From JALOTE01 sp031422195 (GTDB taxonomy: Bacteria; Pseudomonadota; Alphaproteobacteria; Rhizobiales; Rhizobiaceae): 12,800 nt of DNA. Positions 6,857 through 12,800 of this stretch are shown piece by piece (the first letter of the stretch is position 1; every line of letters begins with the position of its first letter). The position numbers and the translations under genes are program-made. The notes beneath the pieces are model-generated. The model was not told where the DNA came from, made no database searches, and was given only the letters and a program-made list of their open reading frames with translations. The stretch is taken from assembly GCA_031422195.1 (NCBI GenBank), contig JANOPZ010000119.1, positions 1 through 12,800 on the forward strand, read 5' to 3'.

Positions 6857-7686
6857 TATGTATCTCCCGCTTTCACGGCCACAACCGCTCTGCGCAGCAT
6901 TAATGGGCCAAAAGCGCTGTCTTGTTTCAAATCGATAAGCCGTTCTTTAACCAGCTCAAGGCTGGCTGCAAACGAGCTGGCAATTGCGGTGGCGCGTTCT
7001 TCGGGCGAAACGATATAGCGGATCAACCAATGATCAAGGTCGGCCCAATCGTCGATTTCACCGATCAATCGCTGCAAAATTTCGCGCGCTTCTTTTAGCG
7101 CCCAAACGCGCCGCTGTGTAATGGTAATTGACGAATTGACGTTGCGGGTGCGCATATCAGCGTAAGCAGCCAGCAAATCATAAAGTGTTGCTGTAAAACT
7201 GCTTTCGTCACTGGTTATGGTCGCCTCGGGCGCACCGCGCTCAAACACATCGCGCCCAAGCATATTGCCTGCCATAAGTTCAGCAGCCACTTTTCGCATG
7301 GCTTCCAATCGTTTCAACCGAAATTGCAAAAGTGATGCGAGTTCTTCAACTGGCCCGGCTTTACCGTTATCAAGTTTTGGCAGCAGCAGCCTTGATTTAA
7401 GGTAGGCCAGCCACGCCGCCATCACCAGATAATCAGCGGCTAAATCCAGCCGCAATACGCGCGCTTTTTCGACAAACACCAAATATTGTTCGGCGAGTTC
7501 TAGAACTGAGATTTGAAGAAGATCAACCTTTTGTTCACGCGCCAAATGCAGCAACAGATCAAGCGGGCCCTCAAACCCGCCAATATCAAGATTCAACCGC
7601 TCAGCCGTATCGGGCGAGTCACTTTCGCCCCACATATTTTCAAAATTGCCATCGCGGGTGGCTTTAGCCGCTGTAAGGCGGCTCAT
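6856..7686 (-). CDS. scpA: Segregation and condensation protein ScpA
   Basis: ScpA is the kleisin that bridges the heads of the SMC dimer and binds ScpB. The 276-residue product has the family's key N-terminal stretch LNLDIGGFEGPLDLLLHLAR (31-50), then EQKVDLLQISVLELAEQYL, DYLVMAAWLAYLKSRLLLPK (85-104) with the SRLLLP hallmark, and a C-terminal winged-helix region rich in helices (about 195-276; VSPEERATAIASSFAASLELVK). The start ATG at 7686 has a strong GGGAGG site 6 bases upstream, which sits in a perfect hairpin. Some 30 residues precede the conserved core, as often seen in alphaproteobacteria; an ATG at codon 18 (7635) is a weaker alternative. The gene lies 51 bp after nagZ and overlaps scpB by one base. 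Confidence 0.97.
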   Translation of the reverse strand: MSRLTAAKATRDGNFENMWGESDSPDTAERLNLDIGGFEGPLDLLLHLAREQKVDLLQISVLELAEQYLVFVEKARVLRLDLAADYLVMAAWLAYLKSRLLLPKLDNGKAGPVEELASLLQFRLKRLEAMRKVAAELMAGNMLGRDVFERGAPEATITSDESSFTATLYDLLAAYADMRTRNVNSSITITQRRVWALKEAREILQRLIGEIDDWADLDHWLIRYIVSPEERATAIASSFAASLELVKERLIDLKQDSAFGPLMLRRAVVAVKAGDT

Positions 7687-7689
7687 AAA

Positions 7690-7709
7690 TTGCCTCCCGC
7701 AAGAGGCAA
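7690..7709 (-). promoter_or_regulatory. Perfect hairpin enclosing the scpA Shine-Dalgarno site
   Basis: On the minus strand TTGCCTC and GAGGCAA form a 7-bp perfect stem around the 6-nt loop TTGCGG, ending 3 nt before the scpA ATG. The Shine-Dalgarno GGGAGG (plus strand 7693-7698) lies mostly in the 3' arm, so folding would hide it. Flanking A/T bases could lengthen the stem with one bulge. The T-run after the stem is too short for an intrinsic terminator. Control of scpA translation is inference. Confidence 0.6.
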
Positions 7710-7737
7710 ATTTTCACACTGAAACCCAGCGCACCTG

Positions 7738-8754
7738 TTAGGCCGCAGCGAAAAGTTCCGCAAACTCTGCGCGTAATGCGCTTTCATGGTCTTCCTTCAC
7801 CTTGCCCAGCGGTTTAACCGCCCGCTCAGCCCGACGTAATGATTTGCCTTCAAGCGGGCCAATGACCTGAGACAAAGCCTGCATTTCGGCCATATCGCCG
7901 TTGCAATGCAAAACGATATCGCACCCTGCAGCGAAGATTGCACCAGCACGTGAAGCAAAATCCCCAGAAAGCGCTTTCATCGACACATCGTCGCTCATTA
8001 AAAGGCCTTTGAAGCCAATTTCTTTGCGAATAATCTTGGAAATGACCTTTGATGACAGGGTCGCGCAGTGTTTTGGATCAATATCAGAATAGGTAACATG
8101 TGCCGTCATCGCCATGCCAGTTTTATTCAGCGCTCTAAACGGAACAAAATCTGTGCGGCTAAGCTCAGCGTGCGGCGTATCAACCAACGGTAACGCCAAA
8201 TGGCTGTCTGCAGCGCCCCTGCCATGGCCCGGTATATGTTTGATGACCGGTAGAACGCCGCCATCAATCAGACCTTGCGCAGCCGATAAGCCAATTTCAG
8301 CTACAACATAAGGGTCTGTGTGATAGGCTCTATCACCAATGACATCATGCGCCCCTTCAACGGGCACATCAAGCACCGGCAAACAGTCTGCGTTAATTCC
8401 GTAAGCTTGTAAGTCAAAAGCATGCAACCGCGACATCAACCAAGCAGCACGCAAGCCCATATTTTTGTTTGAGCGATAAAGATCGCCAATCGCGCGGCCC
8501 GTTGGATATGTTGGAGCTAAAGGTGGGCGTAAGCGCTGGACGCGCCCGCCTTCTTGATCAATAAATATAGGCAGCTTTCTGCGACCTGCAATTAAGCGCA
8601 AACTGCCCGTAAGGCTGCGCAGTTGTGCTGCGCTTTCAACATTTCGACCAAACAAAATGTAACCCCAAGGCTGTATTTTCTTAAAAAACACAGCCTCTTC
8701 GGGCGTTAGTTTCGTGCCTAAAATACCAAAGATAGCGGCAAGTGGAGCTGTCAT
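7738..8754 (-). CDS. nagZ: Beta-N-acetylhexosaminidase (glycoside hydrolase family 3, NagZ)
   Basis: NagZ removes N-acetylglucosamine from anhydro-muropeptides in the cytoplasm during peptidoglycan recycling; in species with inducible AmpC its product is also an inducer signal. The 338-residue protein is a single GH3 TIM-barrel domain of usual size. It shows the substrate-site IDQEGGRVQRLR (65-76), LDVPV (128-132), the loop KHIPGHGRGAADSH (172-185) that carries the unusual Asp/His acid-base pair of NagZ enzymes, and LLMSDDVSM (251-259), whose Asp255 aligns with the catalytic nucleophile. No signal peptide is present, in keeping with a cytoplasmic enzyme. ATG at 8754 is chosen over TTG at 8787 because MTAPLAAIFGILGTKLTPEE matches the usual start and AGG lies about 9 bases upstream. 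The SPOR-protein gene upstream and scpA downstream match the typical order. Confidence 0.96.
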   Translation of the reverse strand: MTAPLAAIFGILGTKLTPEEAVFFKKIQPWGYILFGRNVESAAQLRSLTGSLRLIAGRRKLPIFIDQEGGRVQRLRPPLAPTYPTGRAIGDLYRSNKNMGLRAAWLMSRLHAFDLQAYGINADCLPVLDVPVEGAHDVIGDRAYHTDPYVVAEIGLSAAQGLIDGGVLPVIKHIPGHGRGAADSHLALPLVDTPHAELSRTDFVPFRALNKTGMAMTAHVTYSDIDPKHCATLSSKVISKIIRKEIGFKGLLMSDDVSMKALSGDFASRAGAIFAAGCDIVLHCNGDMAEMQALSQVIGPLEGKSLRRAERAVKPLGKVKEDHESALRAEFAELFAAA

Positions 8755-8805
8755 TATTGAACCTGTAATCGGAAATTCGAACCCCAAACCTTCAGTGCCA
8801 GATGT

Positions 8806-8863
8806 AAAAAAGGCCTCGACGGTTTTTGATCATGAGTATTATTGATCAGTTGAGAAACCGGTC
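8806..8863 (-). terminator. Imperfect nested hairpin followed by a T6 tract upstream of nagZ (possible weak terminator/attenuator)
   Basis: On the minus strand GACCGGTTT (plus 8855-8863) can pair with AAACCGTC (plus 8818-8825) with one bulged C. Inside it the two copies of TGATCA (plus 8843-8848 and 8827-8832) can pair with each other across a 10-nt loop. The stem is followed by GAGGCC and then six T (plus 8806-8811). The 6-nt spacer between stem and T-tract is not classic, so termination is uncertain. Alternatively the paired TGATCA palindromes, 16 bp apart, may be protein-binding sites. Confidence 0.3.
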
Positions 8864-8879
8864 TAAAATCAAACCCTTC

Positions 8880-8925
8880 AGCGGTGTTGTTTTGATCTGA
8901 TGTTTCAATCAAACCGAACCCCGCT
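8880..8925 (-). other. Long imperfect hairpin directly after the SPOR-gene stop codon
   Basis: Starting at the base after the stop, the minus strand AGCGGGGTT (plus 8917-8925) pairs with AACACCGCT (plus 8880-8888) with one mismatch. Within it TTTGAT (8908-8913) pairs with ATCAAA (8891-8896) around an 11-nt loop. No T-tract follows directly. It may protect or mark the 3' end of the argS-SPOR message; this role is inference. Confidence 0.45.
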
Positions 8926-11385
8926 TTAGCGTGTCACAAAGCAAGAGCCACCGGCTGATTTATAGCTGGAACACAGTTTAGCGGCCGCGTCCTTTGAGCC
9001 CGCCACAATGCGCACTCGATAAACGGTGCCTTTCCCGGGAACATCGGCTTTTTGAATGACGTAATCTTTGCCCGCAAGAACTGAACCAAACTTACCGGAA
9101 AGGCTGCGCAGGGTCGCTGTTGCTGATTCTTCAGTTGGCGTTGATGCAATTTGCATCAAATAACTGCCAGCAGCAGGTGTTGACGCCGGTTCTACTGCCG
9201 CAGATTGCTGGTCTGCTGGTTGCTCCGGCACCGCAGGTGCTTCGTTGTTTACAATATTCACCGGTTGGTCAGACGGTCGCGAAGGCACAGCATCCAGAGC
9301 CTTTGGCGTACTGGTTTTTTGTTTTTGGACAACGGGTTTCAGCTCAACAACGCGCACCGGCACGTTAGCTTCAGCCGCTTCGTTGGCTGGCGGAACGGCT
9401 TTTTCAGGCACAGCCTCAATTGCCGCTTCTGCAATTGGTAGCTGCGGCATCGGCTGCGGGACAGCAGGCTCAGGTGTACCCTCAGGCCTTGTTTCAGGGA
9501 CAACTTCAGCTTGAGATGCGGCCGGCTGCTCTACCGGCTGATTGGCAACCAAGGTGCCGTCCGGACGTACTGTAACAGTTTGAACGGCACGTGGTGCAAT
9601 CGCAGTGCCGTTTCCAACATTGCCTTCGGCAGAATTATCGCCAGTCAATACGCGATCTTCTTCTTTGACTGGGGTTGATGCGATTGCAGGTTCTTGGCGG
9701 CCATCAACAAGGGTTTCTTGCTGCTGTTCTGGAACAACATTTCCACCGCCAACTTTATCAAATACCACACGGTCTTGATTGGGCACGATAGTGCCCTCTG
9801 GATCCACTGGCAAAACCCGTACAGGTTCATTGTCAGCGCGGACAATTGCAGGTGCTTCACCGCTATCAATTCCACTGTCGCCAATGCTGCCATAAACGGC
9901 CAAACCACCAACCAATGCTAGTCCTAGCGCACCCAAAGCCAGCCATTTAACGCGACCGGCTCGCGCATTCACAACCGGCGGCATTACGGGAATTGGTGCG
10001 ATTTCGTCGTCCCTAAAATCGGAGACAAATTCGTTATCATCAACATTAGCGCCAACAACATTTGCCAGTTCATCGGTAGGATTGAAATCCTGGTCGAAAA
10101 CATTGTCAAAGTTAACATCATTCAGTTCATCTACAACATTCTCAGCAGACGGTTTTTGTGATGGCTCGTGGACCATAATTTGTTGCGGTTGCGGACTAAA
10201 TTGCGAGCGTGGCGCAGGCGAAGGTGCTTCAAAATCGCGAATATCAAAATCATCAAAGTCCGTGTTGTTTTGCGCGTCAACCGGCTCAGCAGTTACAAAT
10301 TCTGGAACAATCAATGAGCCAGTAACGGGAACCTCGTCGTAAGGTGATGCCATTTCAGTAAATGCGGGCGTTAAATTAGGCGCAAAACTGGCTGCAGCAG
10401 GCAAAGTCGATGCCGGGATATTCGTGTATTCTGCGGACATTTCGCGTGACGCATTGGCGCGAGCGGCAACAGCAATGCCGCTGGCCATCACTGCAACTGG
10501 AACGATTGTGTCGAGGGAAGGCCTCGCCTGAGTATTGTTCGCGAAATTAGCGGAAAAGTCTTCGAGTTCAGGCACAGAGATGTCATATGCTGAGCTTTGA
10601 GGTGTAGAAACGGGAGCGATCTCGTCAAATATTGCATCTTCAAAAACGGCTTCATAGTCTGTAACCGGACCAGCTGCCCACGTTGTTTCAGCGTCTGGCA
10701 ATTGCTCAGGCTCAAAATGGCTATATTTACCCGGCGATTCTTGATCAATTAAGCCTGAAGTGCCGGTTTCTAGGGTTGCCGAGGCAGGCTCGGTTAAAGC
10801 CGCTAATTCTTCGTCACCAAAAAGATCGCCTTCCAAACCCTCTAGTACGGATTGAAAAGCCTCTTCATCTGAAAGCTCTGGGCTGAAATTTGGTTCTGGC
10901 ATTGAAATTGCCGGCGCTTTGTTATCGCCGCTATCTGGAAACCACGTTTCGGCCAAGATTTGTGCGTTGGTACCAGCTGCTGGCCGCATATCCCAATTAT
11001 CAAAGGGGCCGGGTGCTAGCGGCACGGCAACAGGCGTTGCCCGTGAAAATGACCCCGGTGTGGCCTGCCAGCTGCGCGCAGCAGAGGGCGTTGCTAAGGT
11101 TACTTCACGGGGGCGCAAAGGATAATTGGTGTCCACATTGGCGAACACATTTTCAAACAAGCCATCTTCTTTTTCAAACGAGCCGCCTGCTTTTTCAAAC
11201 GGGCCGCCTGCTTTTTCAAACAAGCCACCTTCTTTTACAAATAAGCCACCTTCTTGCGCAATTTCGACAGGCTGATGCGACGCCACGGTTGGACTTTGAT
11301 CGATATCACTCAACAAATCAGACAACTCTGCGAAACGTTCTCTGTCACGCGGAAGACTTGAAGGCGTATAATTACGATCAGACAT
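8926..11385 (-). CDS. Large SPOR-domain protein with one membrane span
   Basis: This 819-residue protein has a C-terminal SPOR domain (about 740-819: SYLMQIASTPTEESA, the GKDYVIQKADV strand, YRVRIVAGSKDAAAKLC and GSCFVTR at the end). SPOR domains bind glycan strands stripped of stem peptides, which collect at the division septum. A single hydrophobic span (about 479-501, WLALGALGLALVGGLAVYG) preceded by Arg/Lys residues suggests that the 478-residue N-terminal part is cytoplasmic and the last 318 residues periplasmic. The cytoplasmic part is acidic, low-complexity, and begins with a run of 7-residue repeats (about 45-81). The periplasmic linker is Pro/Glu/Val-rich and contains a VRPDGTLV segment also known in rhizobial SPOR proteins. 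Cys805 and Cys815 in the SPOR domain could form a disulfide. ATG at 11385 gives MSDRNYTPSS; the open frame extends to a TTG at 11460, but that stretch is a structured leader. Position between argS and nagZ fits the family. Function in division is inferred from the domain. Confidence 0.9.
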   Translation of the reverse strand: MSDRNYTPSSLPRDRERFAELSDLLSDIDQSPTVASHQPVEIAQEGGLFVKEGGLFEKAGGPFEKAGGSFEKEDGLFENVFANVDTNYPLRPREVTLATPSAARSWQATPGSFSRATPVAVPLAPGPFDNWDMRPAAGTNAQILAETWFPDSGDNKAPAISMPEPNFSPELSDEEAFQSVLEGLEGDLFGDEELAALTEPASATLETGTSGLIDQESPGKYSHFEPEQLPDAETTWAAGPVTDYEAVFEDAIFDEIAPVSTPQSSAYDISVPELEDFSANFANNTQARPSLDTIVPVAVMASGIAVAARANASREMSAEYTNIPASTLPAAASFAPNLTPAFTEMASPYDEVPVTGSLIVPEFVTAEPVDAQNNTDFDDFDIRDFEAPSPAPRSQFSPQPQQIMVHEPSQKPSAENVVDELNDVNFDNVFDQDFNPTDELANVVGANVDDNEFVSDFRDDEIAPIPVMPPVVNARAGRVKWLALGALGLALVGGLAVYGSIGDSGIDSGEAPAIVRADNEPVRVLPVDPEGTIVPNQDRVVFDKVGGGNVVPEQQQETLVDGRQEPAIASTPVKEEDRVLTGDNSAEGNVGNGTAIAPRAVQTVTVRPDGTLVANQPVEQPAASQAEVVPETRPEGTPEPAVPQPMPQLPIAEAAIEAVPEKAVPPANEAAEANVPVRVVELKPVVQKQKTSTPKALDAVPSRPSDQPVNIVNNEAPAVPEQPADQQSAAVEPASTPAAGSYLMQIASTPTEESATATLRSLSGKFGSVLAGKDYVIQKADVPGKGTVYRVRIVAGSKDAAAKLCSSYKSAGGSCFVTR
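11159..11263 (-). repeat. 21-bp tandem repeat coding for 7-residue units in the SPOR protein
   Basis: Five consecutive 21-bp units (plus strand 11159, 11180, 11201, 11222 and 11243 onward) share the pattern RRGCCRYCTKCTTTTTCAAAY, the last being degenerate. A partial unit (tttcaaac) precedes them at 11151-11158. They encode (L/P/S)FEK(A/E)GG-like heptapeptides: LFVKEGG, LFEKAGG, PFEKAGG, SFEKEDG and a leading EGG. Units 2 and 3 are almost identical, pointing to recent duplication. Confidence 0.9.
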
Positions 11386-11407
11386 GGCACCACTCTCACA
11401 CATTGGC

Positions 11408-11430
11408 CGGTGGCAGCTTCGGAGCCACCG
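11408..11430 (-). other. Hairpin shortly upstream of the SPOR gene
   Basis: CGGTGGC (minus strand; plus 11424-11430) and GCCACCG (plus 11408-11414) form a perfect 7-bp GC-rich stem with a 9-nt loop, ending 22 bases before the SPOR-gene ATG. Confidence 0.55.
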
Positions 11431-11434
11431 TTGA

Positions 11435-11448
11435 AGGCGATATCGCCT
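11435..11448. other. 14-bp perfect palindrome, possible operator
   Basis: The sequence aggcgatatcgcct is fully symmetric with no spacer. A spacerless palindrome cannot form a good RNA hairpin loop and is more like a dimeric-protein site. No protein can be named. Confidence 0.4.
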
Positions 11449-11466
11449 CAATGTGGACAAACAAAG

Positions 11467-11485
11467 ACACGTTTTTGAGACGTGT
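11467..11485 (-). terminator. Weak terminator-like hairpin at the argS stop codon
   Basis: On the minus strand ACACGT (plus 11480-11485) and ACGTGT (plus 11467-11472) form a 6-bp stem with a 7-nt loop, followed by CTTTGTTTGT. The first arm overlaps the TAA stop of argS. The short stem and interrupted T-tract suggest partial termination at most. Confidence 0.35.
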
Positions 11486-12800
11486 TACCGCATCTCAGTT
11501 GGTGCATCCGCCCCGACAATCGCCAATCCGGCATTGAGCACATTGAGTACGGCCTGGACCAAACCCAAACGTGCTAAAGTCAAGTTTGCATTATCGTGCT
11601 TAATAAATCGTAATTCCGGAGCATCATTTCCTTTATTCCAATGCGCATGGAAGGCACTTGCCAATTCATAAAGGAAAAAAGCGATCCGGTGTGGCTCCAT
11701 TGCTCGGCTTGCCAGTTCAATAACGCGCGGCCAATTGGCAACCATTCGAATAAGATCAATTTCGCTTTGATCAGTCAGCAATTCTGCACCGGACGCAAAG
11801 GCAACTGGCTGTGCAAATTCTGGTCCGAAAGCCTCACCGGCCTGCCTAAAAACCGAAGCTGAGCGCGCAGCGGCATATTGCACATAAAACACCGGGTTGT
11901 CTTTGGATTGCTCGGTGACCTTGGCAAAATCAAAGTCTAATGGTGCTTCAGCTTTGCGATATAGCATCATGAAGCGAACAGCACTGTAACCCACTTCATC
12001 AACGACGTCGCGGAGCGTTACAAAATTGCCAGACCGTTTAGACATACGAAATGGCTCACCGTTGCGATAAAGTTTCACCAATTGGCATAGCAGGACATCA
12101 ATTTTGGCGTCATCGCCTGCAATAGCCTTGGCCAACGCTTCCATGCGTTTGACATAGCCTCCATGGTCCGCACCAAGTATGAAAACCATTTGCTCAAAGC
12201 CACGGTCATGCTTATTTTTGAAATAAGCAACATCACTGGCAAAGTATGTATAACTGCCATCTGATTTCATCAGCGGTCTGTCTATATCATCGCCAATGTC
12301 TGTTGAGCGGAACAAAGTTTGCTCGCGTGGCTCCCAGTCATCCGGTAATTCGCCTTTTGGCGGCGGTAAAGTGCCACGGTAAACATGGCCTTTCATCGTC
12401 AAATCATTGATTGTTTCTCGAATTGCTATTGCGTCGTTATCGTACAGGGAACGCTCGGAGAAAAATATTTCCTGCCGCACATTAAGCGCGGCCAAATCAC
12501 TTCTAATGAGCTCCATCATCATGTCGATGGCAACCCGTTTTGCAATAGCAGCTGACGCGTCCTTGTGCATTGTCTTTAGTTTTTCGCCGTAGGATTGCGC
12601 AAGCGCCGCACCCACCGGCTTCAAATAATCACCGGGATAATAGCCGTTTGGAATTTCACCGATGTCTTCGCCAAGTGCCTCACGATAACGCAGTAACGCT
12701 GACTGGGCGAGCACATCGACTTGGCCGCCGGCATCATTGATGTAATATTCTTTGGTGACTTTATGGCCGGCAAAACCAAGCAAATTTGCCAGTGCATCAC
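11485..12800 (-). CDS. argS: Arginyl-tRNA synthetase (5' truncated by window edge)
   Basis: Class I synthetase that charges tRNA-Arg, a tRNA-dependent activator of arginine. The window holds the last 437 codons; the frame is open to the right edge (DALANLLGFAGH reads into the window), and about 150 N-terminal residues including the HIGH motif lie outside. Visible are KEYYINDAGGQVD, the YFASDVAYFKNKHDRG catalytic-domain segment, ILGADHGGYVKRM, the KMSKS-equivalent FRMSKRSGNFVTLRDVVDEVG, and the C-terminal DALR anticodon-binding domain beginning near NPVFYVQYAAARSASVF and ending ADAPTEMR. It is the family's usual C-terminus, and no defects are seen. The SPOR gene follows after 99 bp, as in many alphaproteobacteria. 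The leftmost in-frame TTG at 12783 is an internal Leu codon, not a start. Confidence 0.97.
   Translation of the reverse strand, partial: DALANLLGFAGHKVTKEYYINDAGGQVDVLAQSALLRYREALGEDIGEIPNGYYPGDYLKPVGAALAQSYGEKLKTMHKDASAAIAKRVAIDMMMELIRSDLAALNVRQEIFFSERSLYDNDAIAIRETINDLTMKGHVYRGTLPPPKGELPDDWEPREQTLFRSTDIGDDIDRPLMKSDGSYTYFASDVAYFKNKHDRGFEQMVFILGADHGGYVKRMEALAKAIAGDDAKIDVLLCQLVKLYRNGEPFRMSKRSGNFVTLRDVVDEVGYSAVRFMMLYRKAEAPLDFDFAKVTEQSKDNPVFYVQYAAARSASVFRQAGEAFGPEFAQPVAFASGAELLTDQSEIDLIRMVANWPRVIELASRAMEPHRIAFFLYELASAFHAHWNKGNDAPELRFIKHDNANLTLARLGLVQAVLNVLNAGLAIVGADAPTEMR

Larger units (their letters stand above)
11386..11484 (-). promoter_or_regulatory. Structured 99-bp leader between argS and the SPOR-protein gene
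   Basis: The gap contains three separate inverted repeats listed individually: one overlapping the argS stop, a 14-bp perfect palindrome and a 7-bp-stem hairpin. A weak GAGAG-type ribosome site lies about 8 bases before the ATG at 11385. No clear -35/-10 pair is seen. The density of symmetry in so short a stretch suggests a control region, but the mechanism is unknown. Confidence 0.45.

Noticed and set aside
8755..8787. nagZ start at TTG 8787
   Set aside because: The 11 extra residues are not part of the GH3 core, and the ATG at 8754 has a better ribosome site and a usual NagZ N-terminus.
11159..11263. Possible CRISPR-like array
   Set aside because: The units are directly adjacent with no spacers, period exactly 21, and are translated in frame within a protein; it is a coding tandem repeat.
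11386..11460. N-terminal extension of the SPOR protein to a TTG at 11460
   Set aside because: The added residues are Arg-rich and unlike the family, the stretch is full of inverted repeats, and the ATG at 11385 gives a sensible MSDRNY start.
10890..11537. Plus-strand open frame of 215 codons with periodic LLFQT-type repeats
   Set aside because: It lies opposite the SPOR gene and its repeats are simply the antisense reading of the 21-bp units. It has no recognisable domain and covers the argS-SPOR leader.

Overview
The window is a dense block of alphaproteobacterial housekeeping and cell-envelope genes, all on the minus strand, so it reads from right to left. The order is argS (5' cut), a large SPOR-domain membrane protein, nagZ, scpA, scpB, an ABC-transporter ATPase, tatA, tatB, tatC, serS, pcm and a LysM lipoprotein (3' cut). 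From established knowledge, argS-SPOR-nagZ-scpA-scpB-tatABC-serS-(surE)-pcm-LysM/M23 is a typical Rhizobiales/Hyphomicrobiales neighbourhood. The base composition looks fairly balanced, unlike the GC-rich soil rhizobia, so a moderate-GC (possibly marine) member of that order is my guess. The genus cannot be told from the window.

Right end (about 8750-12800): argS ends in a 99-bp structured leader holding three inverted repeats. The SPOR protein follows, with a 21-bp tandem repeat near its N-terminus, one membrane span and a C-terminal SPOR domain. A 171-bp gap then holds two long imperfect hairpins and a T-tract before nagZ. Middle (4680-8750): nagZ, scpA and scpB (condensin partners; scpA has its Shine-Dalgarno inside a perfect hairpin), an FbpC-like ABC ATPase with no permease or binding protein next to it, and tatA. 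Left end: tatB-tatC (ATGA overlap), serS with an apparent insertion of about 45-50 residues in the catalytic core, pcm starting 1 nt after the serS stop with no surE between, and a LysM lipoprotein running off the edge.

The genes join translation (argS, serS), chromosome segregation (scpAB), peptidoglycan binding and recycling (SPOR protein, nagZ, LysM lipoprotein), folded-protein export (tatABC) and protein repair (pcm). Division amidases in many bacteria are Tat substrates, and SPOR and LysM/M23 proteins act at the septum, so the block makes sense as a growth/division cluster. I see no mobile element, CRISPR array, tRNA or rRNA. I do not see a clearly new multi-gene system. The departures from the expected pattern are the orphan ABC ATPase, the SerRS insertion, the missing surE, the SPOR-protein heptad-length repeat, and the structured non-coding segments.
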